Source: Costus lasius
Lineage: Eukaryota > Streptophyta > Magnoliopsida > Zingiberales > Costaceae
Length of the DNA: 64,000 nucleotides
Assembly: GCA_027563935.2 (NCBI GenBank)
Contig: CM050447.1
Location: 85,545,461 to 85,609,460 of the forward strand
Direction: 5' to 3'
Of this stretch, positions 13,081 to 24,606 are shown piece after piece (position 1 is the stretch's first letter; the number at the start of each line of letters is the position of its first letter). The notes below the pieces were generated by a model. The model searched no databases, had not been told where the DNA came from, and saw nothing but the letters and a program-made list of their open reading frames with translations. Both the position numbers and the translations under genes were made by a program.

Positions 13081-13930
13081 TCTTCTCAAATCAAATATCC
13101 AACATGCTGCAAGGCCAGATATTTTTCTCAAATCATATATCCAACATGCCGGAAGGCCGAATACTTTTCAAATTAAATATCCAAGACGCCGCAAGGCCAG
13201 ATAATTTTCAAATCAAATATCCAATACGTCGCAAGGCTGGATACTTTTCAAATCAAATATCCAACACGCTGCAAGACCGGATATTTTTCAAATTTAAATA
13301 TCCAACACGCCGTAAGGCCGGATATTTTCCCAAATTTAAATATCCAACATGCCGTAAGGCTGGATATTTTCTCAAATCAAATATCCAACACATCGCAAGG
13401 CCGGATATTTTTCAAATCAAATATCCAATATGCCGCAAGGTCAGATATTTTTCAAATTAAATATCCAATATGCCGCAAGGCTGGATATTTTTGAAATCAA
13501 ATATCCAAAATGCTGCAAGGCCGGGCATTTTTCAAATCAAATATTCAACACGCCACAAGGCCGGATATTTATCAAATCGAATATCCAACATACCGTAAAG
13601 TCGGATATCTTTACCCAACAAGCCGTTGATGCTAGGTAATTTATTAATTCAAATATCCAATATGCCGCAAGGCCAGATATCTTTATCCAACAAGCCGTTG
13701 AGGCCAGTTAATTTCTTAAATCGAATATCCAACATGCCACAAGGTCGGATATCTTTACCCAACAAGTTGTTGAGGCTGGGTAATTTCTTAAATCGAATAT
13801 CCAACAAACCATCATGACCGGATATCTTTACCCAACAAGCCGTTGAGGCTGGGTATTTCTCAAAGTGAACATCTGATGAGTCATTGAGACCGGATCCCTT
13901 CTAAATTCAAAATATCCAACAAGCCATTGC
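13081..13930. repeat. Hairpin minisatellite, about 40-bp units turning into about 72-bp dimers
   Basis: About 20 units. Type A contains ATATCC, then aacatgccgcaaggcc, then GGATAT, so its ends are self-complementary. From about 13605 a second type (B) alternates with A: TACCCA, then aacaagccgttgaggc, then TGGGTA, at about 13613, 13685, 13756 and 13829, a spacing of roughly 72 bp. Both types keep a stem with a GCC/GGC core although the outer stems differ. Open frames through the array arise from the repetition and are not genes. Confidence 0.9.
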
Positions 13931-13945
13931 AAGACCGAGTATTTG

Positions 13946-14099
13946 GTGTCACAATTTTGAACCTCAAAGTCAGCCTCTCTTAGCAGCTTTGATTTCCTTT
14001 TATACAAATCCCTAAATGGATACAGGTTTAATACAAAAGAATATATTTACACCTAATTACAACCTAACTAATATTTTCATATCTACCACTAATATCCCC
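13946..14099 (-). repeat. 3' LTR fragment of a second, unrelated Copia element
   Basis: On the minus strand, an RNase H ORF ends and is followed by a G-rich tract (tttgagggggatattag), the usual Copia arrangement of polypurine tract then LTR, here starting TATTAG rather than TGTTAG. A TATA-like gtataaaagg follows about 90 bp on. The fragment ends at the minisatellite. Confidence 0.55.
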
Positions 14100-14101
14100 C
14101 C

Positions 14102-16885
14102 TCAAATTGATGCGGCATCATTAGTAAGCATCAATTTGGTAACTAAAAATTGATGATTAGGCTTGGAGAGAGCTTTAGTAAAAATATCAGCAATTTGAAG
14201 TTCTGTGGTAATATGTGGAAGAGTAAGCAGATGAGAATCATAAGCTTCACGAATGTAGCGGCAAACAACTTCAATGTGTTTTGTACGCTCATGATACACG
14301 GGATTCACAGCAATCTGGATGACACTAGTATTATCAGCATGCAAGGAGGTAGGCTCAAGTTGAGGAAATCCAAGCTCCCCTAACAATCCTCGTAGCCAAA
14401 TGATTTCAGAACAAGCGAAAGACATAGCTCCATATTCAGACTCGGTAGAAGACTTTAACACTTGATGACACCAAAATATATAGTATATTTTGTATCATTT
14501 TATATATCTTTTCATGCTAAATTGAAGATCTTTTGCTTATTTTTATGCTAAATTTATCAAATATTGCAAAATCTACTTCTATTTCGGTTTTTCATGATTT
14601 TCAGGTAAAAAGGCACATTTTTTAGGTGTTTTCGAGAAAAATCAAAGACATAGAAAAGTTACCATCATCAAGAGGAGATCACTTGACAAATTTCACGCAA
14701 ATCGGAGCAACCAACCAAAATATGGTAGTGTCGTATTCTATATTACGGTATCGTATTTTTGTACGATACCGTAATATCAGAGCACTGCCGTAAATTGGTG
14801 GAATTGCCGACCAAAAGGTTTAATGAAAAATACGGCACTGCCATAAAACTTAACACTGCCGTATTTTGAAGCGCATTCAGAATAGAGATAATTCCTGATT
14901 TTACGGCACTACCGTAAACTTTGACACGGGCCGTATTTTCCAGACGATTTCGACCAGAGAGTTCAGCCGATTTTATGGCAGTGCCGAGAACCATTATACG
15001 GTGTCGTATTTGCCAGACAATTTAGATCAGAGAACACGAGCGATTTTATGGCACTACCGTGAAATATTACACCACTGTATTTTCATTTTTGAACGCGACT
15101 CCATAGTCAATTTTGAAGCCCGATTTATGCGGAGAAGATTGCAGACGATCCAGAGCTTTAAATTTGATGACGTAAGAAGAAGAAGGGAGCTTTCAACGAG
15201 AGGATCAGGAAGACACCAAAAGCCCCAATTTTCATTAACTGTAGAGCGAGAAATCGAGTTACACGCCGCCGCCTAGGGTTCCGTCGCCGCGACAAATCCA
15301 GAGCATCTCCGGCCGTGAAATTCATACTAAAGCTTCGCCTGGAGGAGGAGACAACGTACTAGAAGTTTCAGAATGAAAGGAGATCAATTGGAGGAGAAAT
15401 CAAAGAAGAAGGAGGCGCCGCTACTATTCATCGCCCTCCTTTGCAAAATACGGCTATAATTTGCGTTACAGCCGTGGCGTATTTTCCTAAAACTTCTTTT
15501 CCTTTGATTTTTGATCTTCTGAAACCATGGAATATTGTATTTTCTTCACTATGCTAGCTTAAGCACTCTTTGGGATATGGGGGAGTAATTCCCTTTGATT
15601 TTCTTAATGACTAGATACTTTTTGCTTTCATCATGATTATTCTACTTTGATAATTTTACCTATGCGATTATTGCTCTAAGATTCTCCTTAGTGTACTTTT
15701 TGTCATCATGATTTAGAGTTTTCGCAATAAGGACCAAAAGGTGATTTGCTTGAGAACTTAGAACCCTAAAATTGACTAATAAGAACTTACCGTAAGAAAT
15801 TAGGTTAAGTTCTTATTTCTACTCGATATTGCTTCTTACTTTTCCAAGAAATAAGGGAATCACTAAGAAACATACACCAACTTGTAACAGAACGTCGTGT
15901 GTTAGAACAACTAGCCCAATCAGCGTCACTATAGGTGATTAAGCGAAGCGAAGAGTTAGTTGGAAAGTGAAGGCCTGTGGTAGAAGTGCCTTTTAAGTAG
16001 CGCAAAATACGACAAACCGCAGCAAAATGGATATGTGTTGGGGCCTGCATAAATTGGCTCACTTGTTGAACAGCAAAAGAAATATCTGGCCATGTAATTG
16101 TAAGATAATTTAGGTTGCCCACAAGTTGTCGATACAAAGAAGGATCAGAAAGAAATATCCCATCATTCTGACAATATTTAACATTCACCTTTAAGGGAGT
16201 ATCCATTGACCGACCCTCTAGAAGACCAGCAAGAGTGAGTAAGTCCTTAATATATTTATGTTGATGTAGAAAAAGATCATTTGAGGTATGAAAAACTTCG
16301 AGACCAAAGAAATAGTGCAGAGATCCCAAATCCTTCATATGAAAACATTGCTGAAGATGATCTTGAAGTTTTGATATCAAGGATAAGTCAGATCCAGTGA
16401 TAACAATGTCATCAACATATACCAGCAGAAGAACAATACCAATAAAAGTTTTGCAAAGAAATAAAGATGAATCATATTGACTTTGAGTAAATGAGAAGTC
16501 AAGAAGAGTAGATCGAAACTTATCAAACCATGCACGGGGCGCTTGTTTCAATCCATAGAGAGATCGTTTCAGCCTACAAACATCAGAAGAAGATGTAGAA
16601 AATAGTCTAGAGGGAGGAGTTATATATATCTCCTCCTTCAAATCACCATGTAGAAATGCATTTTTAACATCCATCTGATGTAAAGGCCATCCTTGAGATC
16701 CAGCAATAGCAAGTACAAGGTGAATAGTTGTCATTTTAGCAACAAGGGCAAAAGTCTCCTCATAATTAATGCCATATTTCTGCCTATTATCAAGAGCCAC
16801 CAAACAAGCTTTATACCGATCAAGAGAACCATCTGCCTTTAGCTTAATAGAATATATCCACTTACAGCCAATCGGTTTAATATCA
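14102..16885 (-). pseudogene. Copia pol fragment (RT and RNase H), interrupted and 5' truncated
   Basis: A different lineage from C1-C6. The RT part (15821-16885) runs from CKWIYSIK through YGINYEETF, MDVKNAFLHG, YGLKQAPRAW and YVDDIVITG to RNase H (YSDADWASC, SWKSKKQ). RNase H resumes at 14461 with KSSTESEYGAMS, LHADNTS and ERTKHIEV and ends near 14102. The gap between the KKQ and SSTESEY motifs is filled by an Athila-like LTR fragment. Upstream gag, protease and integrase are gone, the sequence being cut at 16886 by another Athila-like LTR. It cannot be functional. Confidence 0.9.
14463..15820 (+). repeat. Athila-like LTR fragment inserted in Copia RNase H
   Basis: It begins TGATGACACCAAAATATATAG and tracks the LTR at 56692-58598 through the same landmarks: the 'agaggagatcac' segment, a cluster of acggta/taccgt near-palindromes (about 14720-15060), the 'ggttccg..gcc' block and the 'catgctagctt' block. 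Similarity stops near 15808, so roughly the last 600 bp are missing. I see no clear target duplication; the flanks acact and actcg do not match. Confidence 0.8.
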
Positions 16886-17640
16886 TGATGACATGCATTG
16901 ATATAGTATTTTTAGCATACTTTTATCATCAATTATCTCTCTTTTCTATCATGTTTTTACTCATTTTGGCTTAAATCCTTTTATTTGTTCGGAATCTTCA
17001 CCTCTCCTCACTTTTGTCATATTTTAGGAGAGAATGACCAAATTTTGATGGATTTTGAAAGATCCGAGTGCACGAATAGATTCCAGACGCCGAGACGAAG
17101 TCACCTGCCAAATTTCTTGAGAATCGGAGCAAGTTTGAAAAATACACCCCGCCCGTGAAAATAATTACGGCCATAATTTATGTGGTGCTTTTTGACGTTT
17201 TTCACAGAGAGTTTTACGGCCTGCCCGTGAAAATTTTCATGGCTGTAATTCCTGCCCGTGAAAATTTTCACAGCCATATTTTTAACCCAGAATTGAATAG
17301 AAGAAAATATGGCTGCCCGTGAAAATTTTTATGGCCGTAATTTTGTCCGCTAGTTTCGGTTTTGACTCCGTTTCTCATCCAATTCGACCCATTTTTGAGC
17401 CAAATTTTGGGGGAAACCTAATAGAAGGATGGGGAACTATTTAAGGGAGCTTTCGGTCGAGTTTGAGAACTTTTTTGTGAATTTTAAGGCAAGAACCAAG
17501 GAGGAGGCGAGATCTAGGGCACCGGGCGGCGACCAACGAAAAGACTTCGATTCTAAGGATTATTGGCGACGATATTCATCAGGAAACATTAATCCTTGTC
17601 TTCCTTTGTCTTTTTCTTTTTTTTAGCCGATTGTAATCAT
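16886..17640 (+). repeat. Divergent Athila-like LTR fragment
   Basis: It starts TGATGACATGCATTGATATAG at the broken edge of the Copia pol. It shares the LTR landmark 'gaagtcacctgccaaattt...aatcggagcaag' with the other Athila-like LTRs, but its inverted-repeat cluster is built on gcccgtgaaaattttcacggc (about 17150-17340). A TATA-like ctatttaagg is at about 17437. The right boundary is uncertain. Confidence 0.6.
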
Positions 17641-17699
17641 GAACATGGAATTCTTCAACGTGAACATGTGTAGCATGTCAGCGTAAACTCCTATTCAGG

Positions 17700-17985
17700 A
17701 TTAAAAGAATGTTCAATTATTTTAGTAAATAAAATGCAATTATTTTTGCAACCCTAAAAAATTTAAATACCATTATTTGATATAAAACCTACAAACATAA
17801 TGAAATAGATACTATCTCTAAGAGTAATATAAATGAATAATTAACTAGATGATGTATATCGTACAAGGCAAGGAGCATACAAGGAGTTAAACCTTTTCAC
17901 TAAAATAAACATGCAACTAAAGAACTTGAGTCTCTAAATCTTTAACAATAAGGTTGAAATCCTCATTCCATATAGCATTCAAGGT
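17700..17985 (+). repeat. Dispersed repeat, copy 1
   Basis: About 285 bp closely similar to 49500-49780 in the same orientation. Shared stretches include tttttgcaaccctaaaaaat, gatgatgtatatcgtacaag and ttgaaatcctcattccat. No terminal repeats or coding capacity are visible. Confidence 0.75.
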
Positions 17986-18650
17986 AAACATCTTAATTGA
18001 TGTTGTCCCTCTTTTTGTACTAAAAAAAATCATTTATTTCACATCCACATGCAAAATTTTGGCCAGGTGTTGACGCCAATTTTCTAACAATAATTAATAG
18101 GATCTTGTATATCTAGCATGATTTGCAAAATGATTTGCTACCCTATTTGCGATTCTAAGAATTTAGATTATCATTATCCTATTGAATTGACAGGTTAGAA
18201 AGTGAATCTCTCCTTAGATATTTCGAATCTCATCTAAAAGTTCAATTTGACAATTGATCTTATGTATTTCTTATCCAGTAAGAATAGCTTCTCATGTAAA
18301 AACTAGAGGGGATTTTTAATTACTATAGGCTAAATAAATGGGGCATTATTTGGGGTAATTTTTAAGGCAATCTCGCTATGCTGAAACCGAGGCAAATGAA
18401 ATACCTAAGCAACATTGAATATTTTTTCAATGAATTGTTTCACCATGAGTTTATAGTTGCCCTATGTTATTAACAAGGTTCTAAATCTACTTGAATATTT
18501 TATTTTCAATGTCAACAACAATGATGTTCTAAGTATTGATATTTACCGAGCATAATCTAAATACAAATGGGAAAAACTCTTTAATTGCTTATAAACACTA
18601 AAAATCTCTTAGTTCTTTCTAATCATTATTATGTGGCACCCTCATCACAA

Positions 18651-18763
18651 AATGATAGTAGAATATTGAATAATGATCATCATTTGCACATGAATCAAAC
18701 GACATAAAAATGATAGTAGAATATTCAATAATGACCATGATTTCCACATGAATCAAACAACAT
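18651..18763. repeat. Two-copy tandem duplication of about 58 bp
   Basis: Both copies begin aatgatagtagaatatt and end cacatgaatcaaac, with a few substitutions between them. No function suggested. Confidence 0.75.
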
Positions 18764-18997
18764 CCTTTTGGTGATTACCTAAATGTCACAAAATACACCA
18801 AGGCCATATAAGAGGTATGTTCTATCTTGTACAAACAACTATATTCATATACTCTAAAAAAATAGTGTGTAGCTAACAATAGTAAAAAATTTCCGCCAAC
18901 ATGCATCAAAGCATGCCTATGCTTATTAGTAGAGCCACGAAGATGAAGTGATCAAGGTAGCTATCTATGCTTCGAGTCTCAATGCTTCTTTGAGGAT

Positions 18998-19002
18998 GAT
19001 TT
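18998..19002. repeat. Target-site duplication of C3, left (gattt)
   Basis: Identical to the five bases following the right LTR at 28172-28176, as expected from integrase-made staggered cuts. Confidence 0.93.
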
Positions 19003-20700
19003 TGTTGGGTCCCCTTCAAGGGGGAGCGCAAACCCTAAGCATGCATAATCTAAGAACTAGCATGAGCGGAATTAGGGTTTCAATAGATCGCATGAAGTAT
19101 ATCTATATGATCAACTTTGTTTGCTTATCAAGATCAAGAGAAGATCTAGAAGATCTCACCATGGCCATTATTTGGACGGCGCCTTGGAAGCAAGAGGGAG
19201 AAAAGGCTCTCCTCCAAAGAAGACACACACAAGGGATGAAGACTTACTCCTTGCGCAACTCTTGTGCTAGCAACAATTGCCAAGATGTCCTTTGTGTTGA
19301 GGAGATGAGATGATAGCTGCTTCTTGGCCGAAAGCTCTTCTTTCTCGTCAACCACACTCACACTCCAAAGAGCAAAAAGCGACAAGACAAGAGAGACAAG
19401 CGTTTTGGGCGTTATGGCGTTACAAGACTTCCCTATTTGGAAAGTCATCAAGACATGCGCTTATGTCTTGAGAACCAAATCAAAACGCCAATTCAATTCG
19501 AACCATGCGTTCACATATGTGAACCGGTTCAATTGAATTCGGTCCAATCTCATTTGGTTTAAGAACCAAATTGAACCAAGCCAAGCCATGGTCTAAATCT
19601 CATATGAACCATGAAGGTTCAAGATCTAACCACACATCTCATGATGCTCTTGATCTCACCGATCTAGCATCAACACTCTCGATCGAAGCTTACCGATCTC
19701 AAGCCCTAATCAATCAAACATGATCAGACCAGATCTCACTTACAATCAGAGTTTAATCTCCCTTAAACTGAATCAAAACAATCCAGTCCACACGATCTGA
19801 CTCAAGTAAGCCATATCACCAAATTGTGCGACCCTGAGGGTTTCCTTTAAATGTCGGTAACGATAACTCACGTTATCACAATCAGTGAGGGGTATCTAGA
19901 AACACATCACTGTCTCCCGATATAAAGGAAAGAGTCTTCCAAGACTACACCCAAATCACAGCACAAGTGTGAATCCACTTCACAAGGCATACATGTTTCC
20001 TTTGCCACTGGATGTTCTTATTGGACAAGCATGTCAAGCCTGTAACTCCAATACGATGAGCATGATTAGATCAGATGATCACAGTCATCTGGGTATGGCC
20101 ATACACTTTCTCAATCATCTCATATAGGGGGGGCCCCTTTTAGAACATCACACTCCTTGAACAAGGAGACGGCAATCCTATATCTATCACTAGTGCCCTA
20201 ACCTGACTCATGATCATTATCCAAGACAGTCTATAATCATTATCTTTCAAATGATATTGAACTACCTCAAAACAATGACAATCATCATTTAGAAACACAA
20301 GTGATCTCAAGTCAGAGGACATGTGCCACTTGGTGCTTACAAGGATCATTCACATTGTGACAAGCAATGGAATATCCTAGTAGGGTCAGTCCAGTACATC
20401 CAATGTACCCATGAGTCTACATCTTATTCCAGGCTCGAAGCATCCTATAAGATTAGAACACATATTAGTCTCAATCATATCAAGGCTGTCTCATGTTCAC
20501 CAAGATATCTCGACTAAGGACATATGCATGTCAGCCTAGCTGAACTGCGTTGAGACATTATTCAGAAGAACACACATTGCAGCAGATGATGTAACAATCT
20601 GAATAATAACCATTGCCTTTTATAAACATGATAGTTTATACAAATGATACTGTTACAATCCCAAGGCCTCAAACATTAGCCTTAAGGGCATACCCCAACA
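19003..20700 (-). repeat. 3' LTR of C3
   Basis: Opens TGTTGGGTCCCC and closes TACCCCAACA on the plus strand; polypurine tract adjoins on the right. Confidence 0.95.
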
Positions 20701-20715
20701 ATCTCCCACTTGCAC
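20701..20715 (-). other. C3 polypurine tract
   Basis: The minus strand reads gtgcaagtgggagat against the 3' LTR, identical to C2, C4 and C5. Confidence 0.88.
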
Positions 20716-20720
20716 TTAAT

Positions 20721-23700
20721 CTAATGGTTGAGAAATCTCAAACCCATATTATTACAGTACTTCTCATGCTTCTGCTGCGCCAGAGGCTTAGTAAGCGGGT
20801 CTGCCAGATTGTCATCTGTATGAACCTTGCATATTTTGATCTCGCCACGATCAATGATCTCCCTGATCAAGTGAAACCGTCTCTGTATGTGCTTGGACTT
20901 CTGGTGCGACCGTGGGTTCCTTTGCTTGTGCAATGGCTCCAGTGTTATCACAAAAGATAACCAAAGGATCTGCACTCGAAGGAACGACACCAAGTTCTCT
21001 CACGAACTTACGAATCCACACTGCCTCCTTGGATGCTTCCGAGGCTGCAACATACTCGGCTTCTGTTGTGGAATCAGCAACAGTTGACTGTTTGAAACTC
21101 TTCCACACCACTGCTCCACCATTCAAGCTAAAAACATAGCCTGATTGCGATCGGAAATCATCCTGGTCCGACTGGAACGAAGCGTCAGTATATCCTTCTA
21201 TACTGAGTTCTTCCTGACCACCATATATCAAGAACATATCTTTGGTCCTCCGCAGATATTTTAAAATGTTCTTGACCGCAATCCAGTGCGCCAAACCTGG
21301 ATTACTTTGGAACCGACTAGTCATGCTTAACCCGTAAGCGACGTCAGGGCGAGTACACAACATCGCATACATAATGGACCCAATAGCCGAAGCATAAGGC
21401 GTATTGTCCATTTCATCTTTCTCAGTCTGTGTCTGTGGACACTGACCCTTTGAAAGATTCAGACCATGTCTGACTGGAAGATATCCTCTTTTAGACTTTT
21501 CCAAATGGAATCTCTCCAAGACTTTATCGATGTAAGTACTCTGGCACAGCCCGAGAAGCCTCTTAGATCTATCCCTGTAGATCTTCACACCTAATACATA
21601 GGCTGCTTCTCCTAAATCTTTCATCTGGAAACATTTCCTTAGCCATGCTTTAACAGCATGAAGTTCAGGAATATCGTTTCCAATGATTAAGATATCATCG
21701 ACGTAGAGGACTAGGAAAGTAATCACGCTCCCACTAAACCTCTTATATACACACGGGTCATCCTCGTTCTTGATGAAACCAAACTCAGAGATTGATTCAT
21801 CAAAACGAATATTCCAGCTTCTAGATGCTTGTTTAAGTCCATAAATGGACTTCTTTAACTTGCATATTTTATGACGATCTGCTGGATTAGTGAAACCTTC
21901 AGGTTGTGTCATATACACATCCTCATCCAGATTTCCATTAAGGAAAGCTGTTTTCACATCCATCTGCCAGATCTCATAATCGTAATATGCAGCTATCGCG
22001 TAAAGAATCCGAATAGACTTAAACATGGCTACAGGTGAGAAAGTTTCATCATAATCTATCCCGTAGATTTGTTTGAAACCTTTCGCAACTAGCCTGCCTT
22101 TATAGGTAACCACGTTACCATCCATGTCAATCTTCTTCTTGAAGATCCATTTGCAGCCTATAGGGATCACTCCCGGAGGCGGATCAACCAAATCCCAGAC
22201 TTGGTTATCTGACATGGAGTCCATCTCGGCTCGCATAGCTTCAAGCCATCTAGCTGACTCCGGTCCACTGACCGCATCCGCATAAGTGAGGGGTTCATCA
22301 TTATCAATGATGTAGACTCCGTCATAGCGCTCAGGCTGACGACGGATCCTTCCCGATCTACGCGGTTCCCGTGATATCTGAGCCTCAGGTTGTTCAATAA
22401 CCTGATCTACCGGCTCAGGCTCATCCAACTGCGCTTGACTACTTTGTCCTTCCTCTGGATTCTCATCCAGCTTTATTTCTCTCCCACTGGCTTCTTGTAG
22501 AAGAAACTCCTTCTCAAGAAATATTGCCGTCCGAGCAACAAATACTTTGTTCTCTTTGGGATCGTAGAAATAATAACCCTTAGTTTCCTTAGGGTAACCG
22601 ACAAAGATACATTTCTCAGATCTGCTCTCTAGTTTCCCAGAGGCGAGCTTTTTGACATAAGCCTCGCAACCCCAGATCCTGATAAATGTCAAGCTCGGCT
22701 GTTTCCCATACCATAGCTCATATGGCGTCTTTGAAACTGCCTTGGATGGCACTCGGTTTAGTACCTTTGCAGCTGTTTCCAGTGCAAATCCCCAAAAGGA
22801 GTATGGAAGAGTAGCCTGACTCATCATAGAACGAACCATATCAAGTAACGTTCTATTTCTCCTCTCGGACACACCATTCCATTGTGGTGTTCCTGGCGGA
22901 GTGAGCTGTGAGATAATCCCACACTCCTTGAGATAGTCAGTAAATGTATGACTCAAGTATTCTCCACCTCGATCAGAACGAAGTGCCTTGATATTTCGGC
23001 CTAGCTGATTCTGTACTTCATTCTTGAACTCTTTGAACTTGTCAAAAGATTCACTCTTATGTCTCATAAGATAGACATAACCATACCTACTGAAATCATC
23101 AGTAAAGGTAATGAAGTACTGATAGCCACCTCTGGCATGTTTACTAAATGGCCCACACACATCACTGTGTATGAGGTCAAGTAAACCTGAAGCCCTTTGA
23201 CCTTTGTGAGGAAAAGGTGACTTCGTCATTTTACCCATTAAACAAGCTTTGCATGTATCAATCTCCTCATAGGAGAATGATCCCAGCAGTCCATGATCAT
23301 GCAACCGCTTAATGCGCTTCTTGTTAATATGGCCTAAACGACTATGCCAAAGCAAGGTGCTGTCATCAGCATACTTGGCTTTCTTACTATCAATGTTTTG
23401 TATAGAATATTCCATGTCCAACATGAATAACCCATTGTTAATTGAACCAGTAGCATAAACAATATTATCATGAGATAAAACACACTTTGAAATATTGCAT
23501 TCAAAGGCAAATCCTTTCCTGACAAGAGCAGGAATGGAGATAATATTTTTGGTGATACTCGGTACAAAATAACAATCGTTTAATTCCAATACAATGCCAG
23601 ATGGTAAAGAAATGAAATAGTCTCCTACAGCAACAGCAGCAACCCGTGCTCCGTTTCCAACGCGTAGGTCTACCTCATGCTGTCCCACCTGTCTTCTTCT

Positions 23701-24606
23701 CTTGAGTTCCTGTACATTTGAACAAATGTGAACTCCACATGCAGTGTCCAACACCCATGAAATAGAAGAAGATGAAACCATGACTTCCGTCACGTAAATA
23801 CCTGAGCCAGAGGCGATGCTTCCCCTCTTATCTCCTTGGAGCGCTTTACAGTCCTTTTTCCAGTGACCCAGCTGGCCACAGTGGAAACACCTGTTGTCCT
23901 TCGCCCGCTTTACCTTTTGTTTCAGAGCCTTACTGTAGTTCTTGACAGGGGCCTTGCCCTTCTTCCCCTTCTTCTTGTTCCTGAAAGGAACCATTAAGAC
24001 AGAGGTTGAAGGCTTTCCCTTCAGAGTCTCCTCAGTAGTCAAGAGCATATTCAGCAGCTCTGCCGGAGTACAATCGATTTTGTTCATATTAAAATTAATA
24101 ATGAACGCATCGAAAGAAGGCGGAAGAGACTGCAGAATTATGTCTACAGCAAGCTCCTGGTTGATGGTATGCCCCAGTTTCTCCAGAGCCTCCTTGTGCC
24201 CAATCATCTTGAGCACGTGAGCTCCCACCGGGCTCCCTTCAGCCAGTTTGCTCTGAAAGAAAAGCTTTGTCAGATTATAGCGTTCTGTCCTCGCCTGTGC
24301 AGCATACAGCATCTTGAGGTTCGCTATAATCTCTATAGCCGACATATCCTCATGCTGACGCTGCAGCGGTGGCGTCATAGACGCTAGCATCAGGCAAGCG
24401 ACATCAATGCTATCATTGACGTGCTTTTCATAGGCTTCACGAACCGCCCTAGCGGCGTTCGCAGCGGGTTGAGGCGGCACAGCCGTCTCGAGGACATACA
24501 GTTTCCTCTCTGCCTTAAGAACGATCTTAAGGTGTCCGAACCAGTCAGAGAAGTTCGGCCCAGCAAACTTCTCCCTTTCCAGTAGGGATCGCACATTGAA
24601 GCTCAT
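20721..24606 (-). pseudogene. Copia gag-pol of C3, one frameshift in RNase H
   Basis: One ORF of 1251 codons (20851-24606) covers gag, the CCHC knuckle, protease (LDTACG), integrase (HSDVCGP, RSDRGGEY, SERRNRT), reverse transcriptase (YVDDILI) and most of RNase H (GYTDASF, TEAEY, FCDNTGA). Near 20925-20930 the plus strand has ggg where C1-C5 have gg. This one-base gain shifts frame after the AQAKEP motif and replaces the last 70 or so residues. The expected C-terminus (ending LRFLNH) lies in the next frame at 20721 onward. The loss removes the KHIQRRFHLI and NLADPLTKPL motifs. Everything upstream is intact, so capsid, protease, integrase and RT may still be made. Confidence 0.92.

Larger units (their letters stand above)
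17641..19002. other. AT-rich DNA without a recognised gene
   Basis: No ORF or transposon domain is visible. It contains a dispersed repeat and a short tandem duplication, listed separately. It was contiguous with the sequence at 28177 before C3 inserted. Confidence 0.6.

Noticed and set aside
13038..13817. Overlapping plus-strand ORFs through the repeat array
   Set aside because: They are translations of the minisatellite; repetitive peptides, several frames open at once, no start context or family motif.
13081..13930. CRISPR-like regular spacing
   Set aside because: There are no constant repeats alternating with unique spacers; the whole unit is repeated, there are no cas genes, and the DNA is a plant genome.
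15001..15276. 91-codon plus-strand ORF
   Set aside because: Lies within an Athila-like LTR fragment; the homologous part of the LTR at 56692 does not keep it as a protein.
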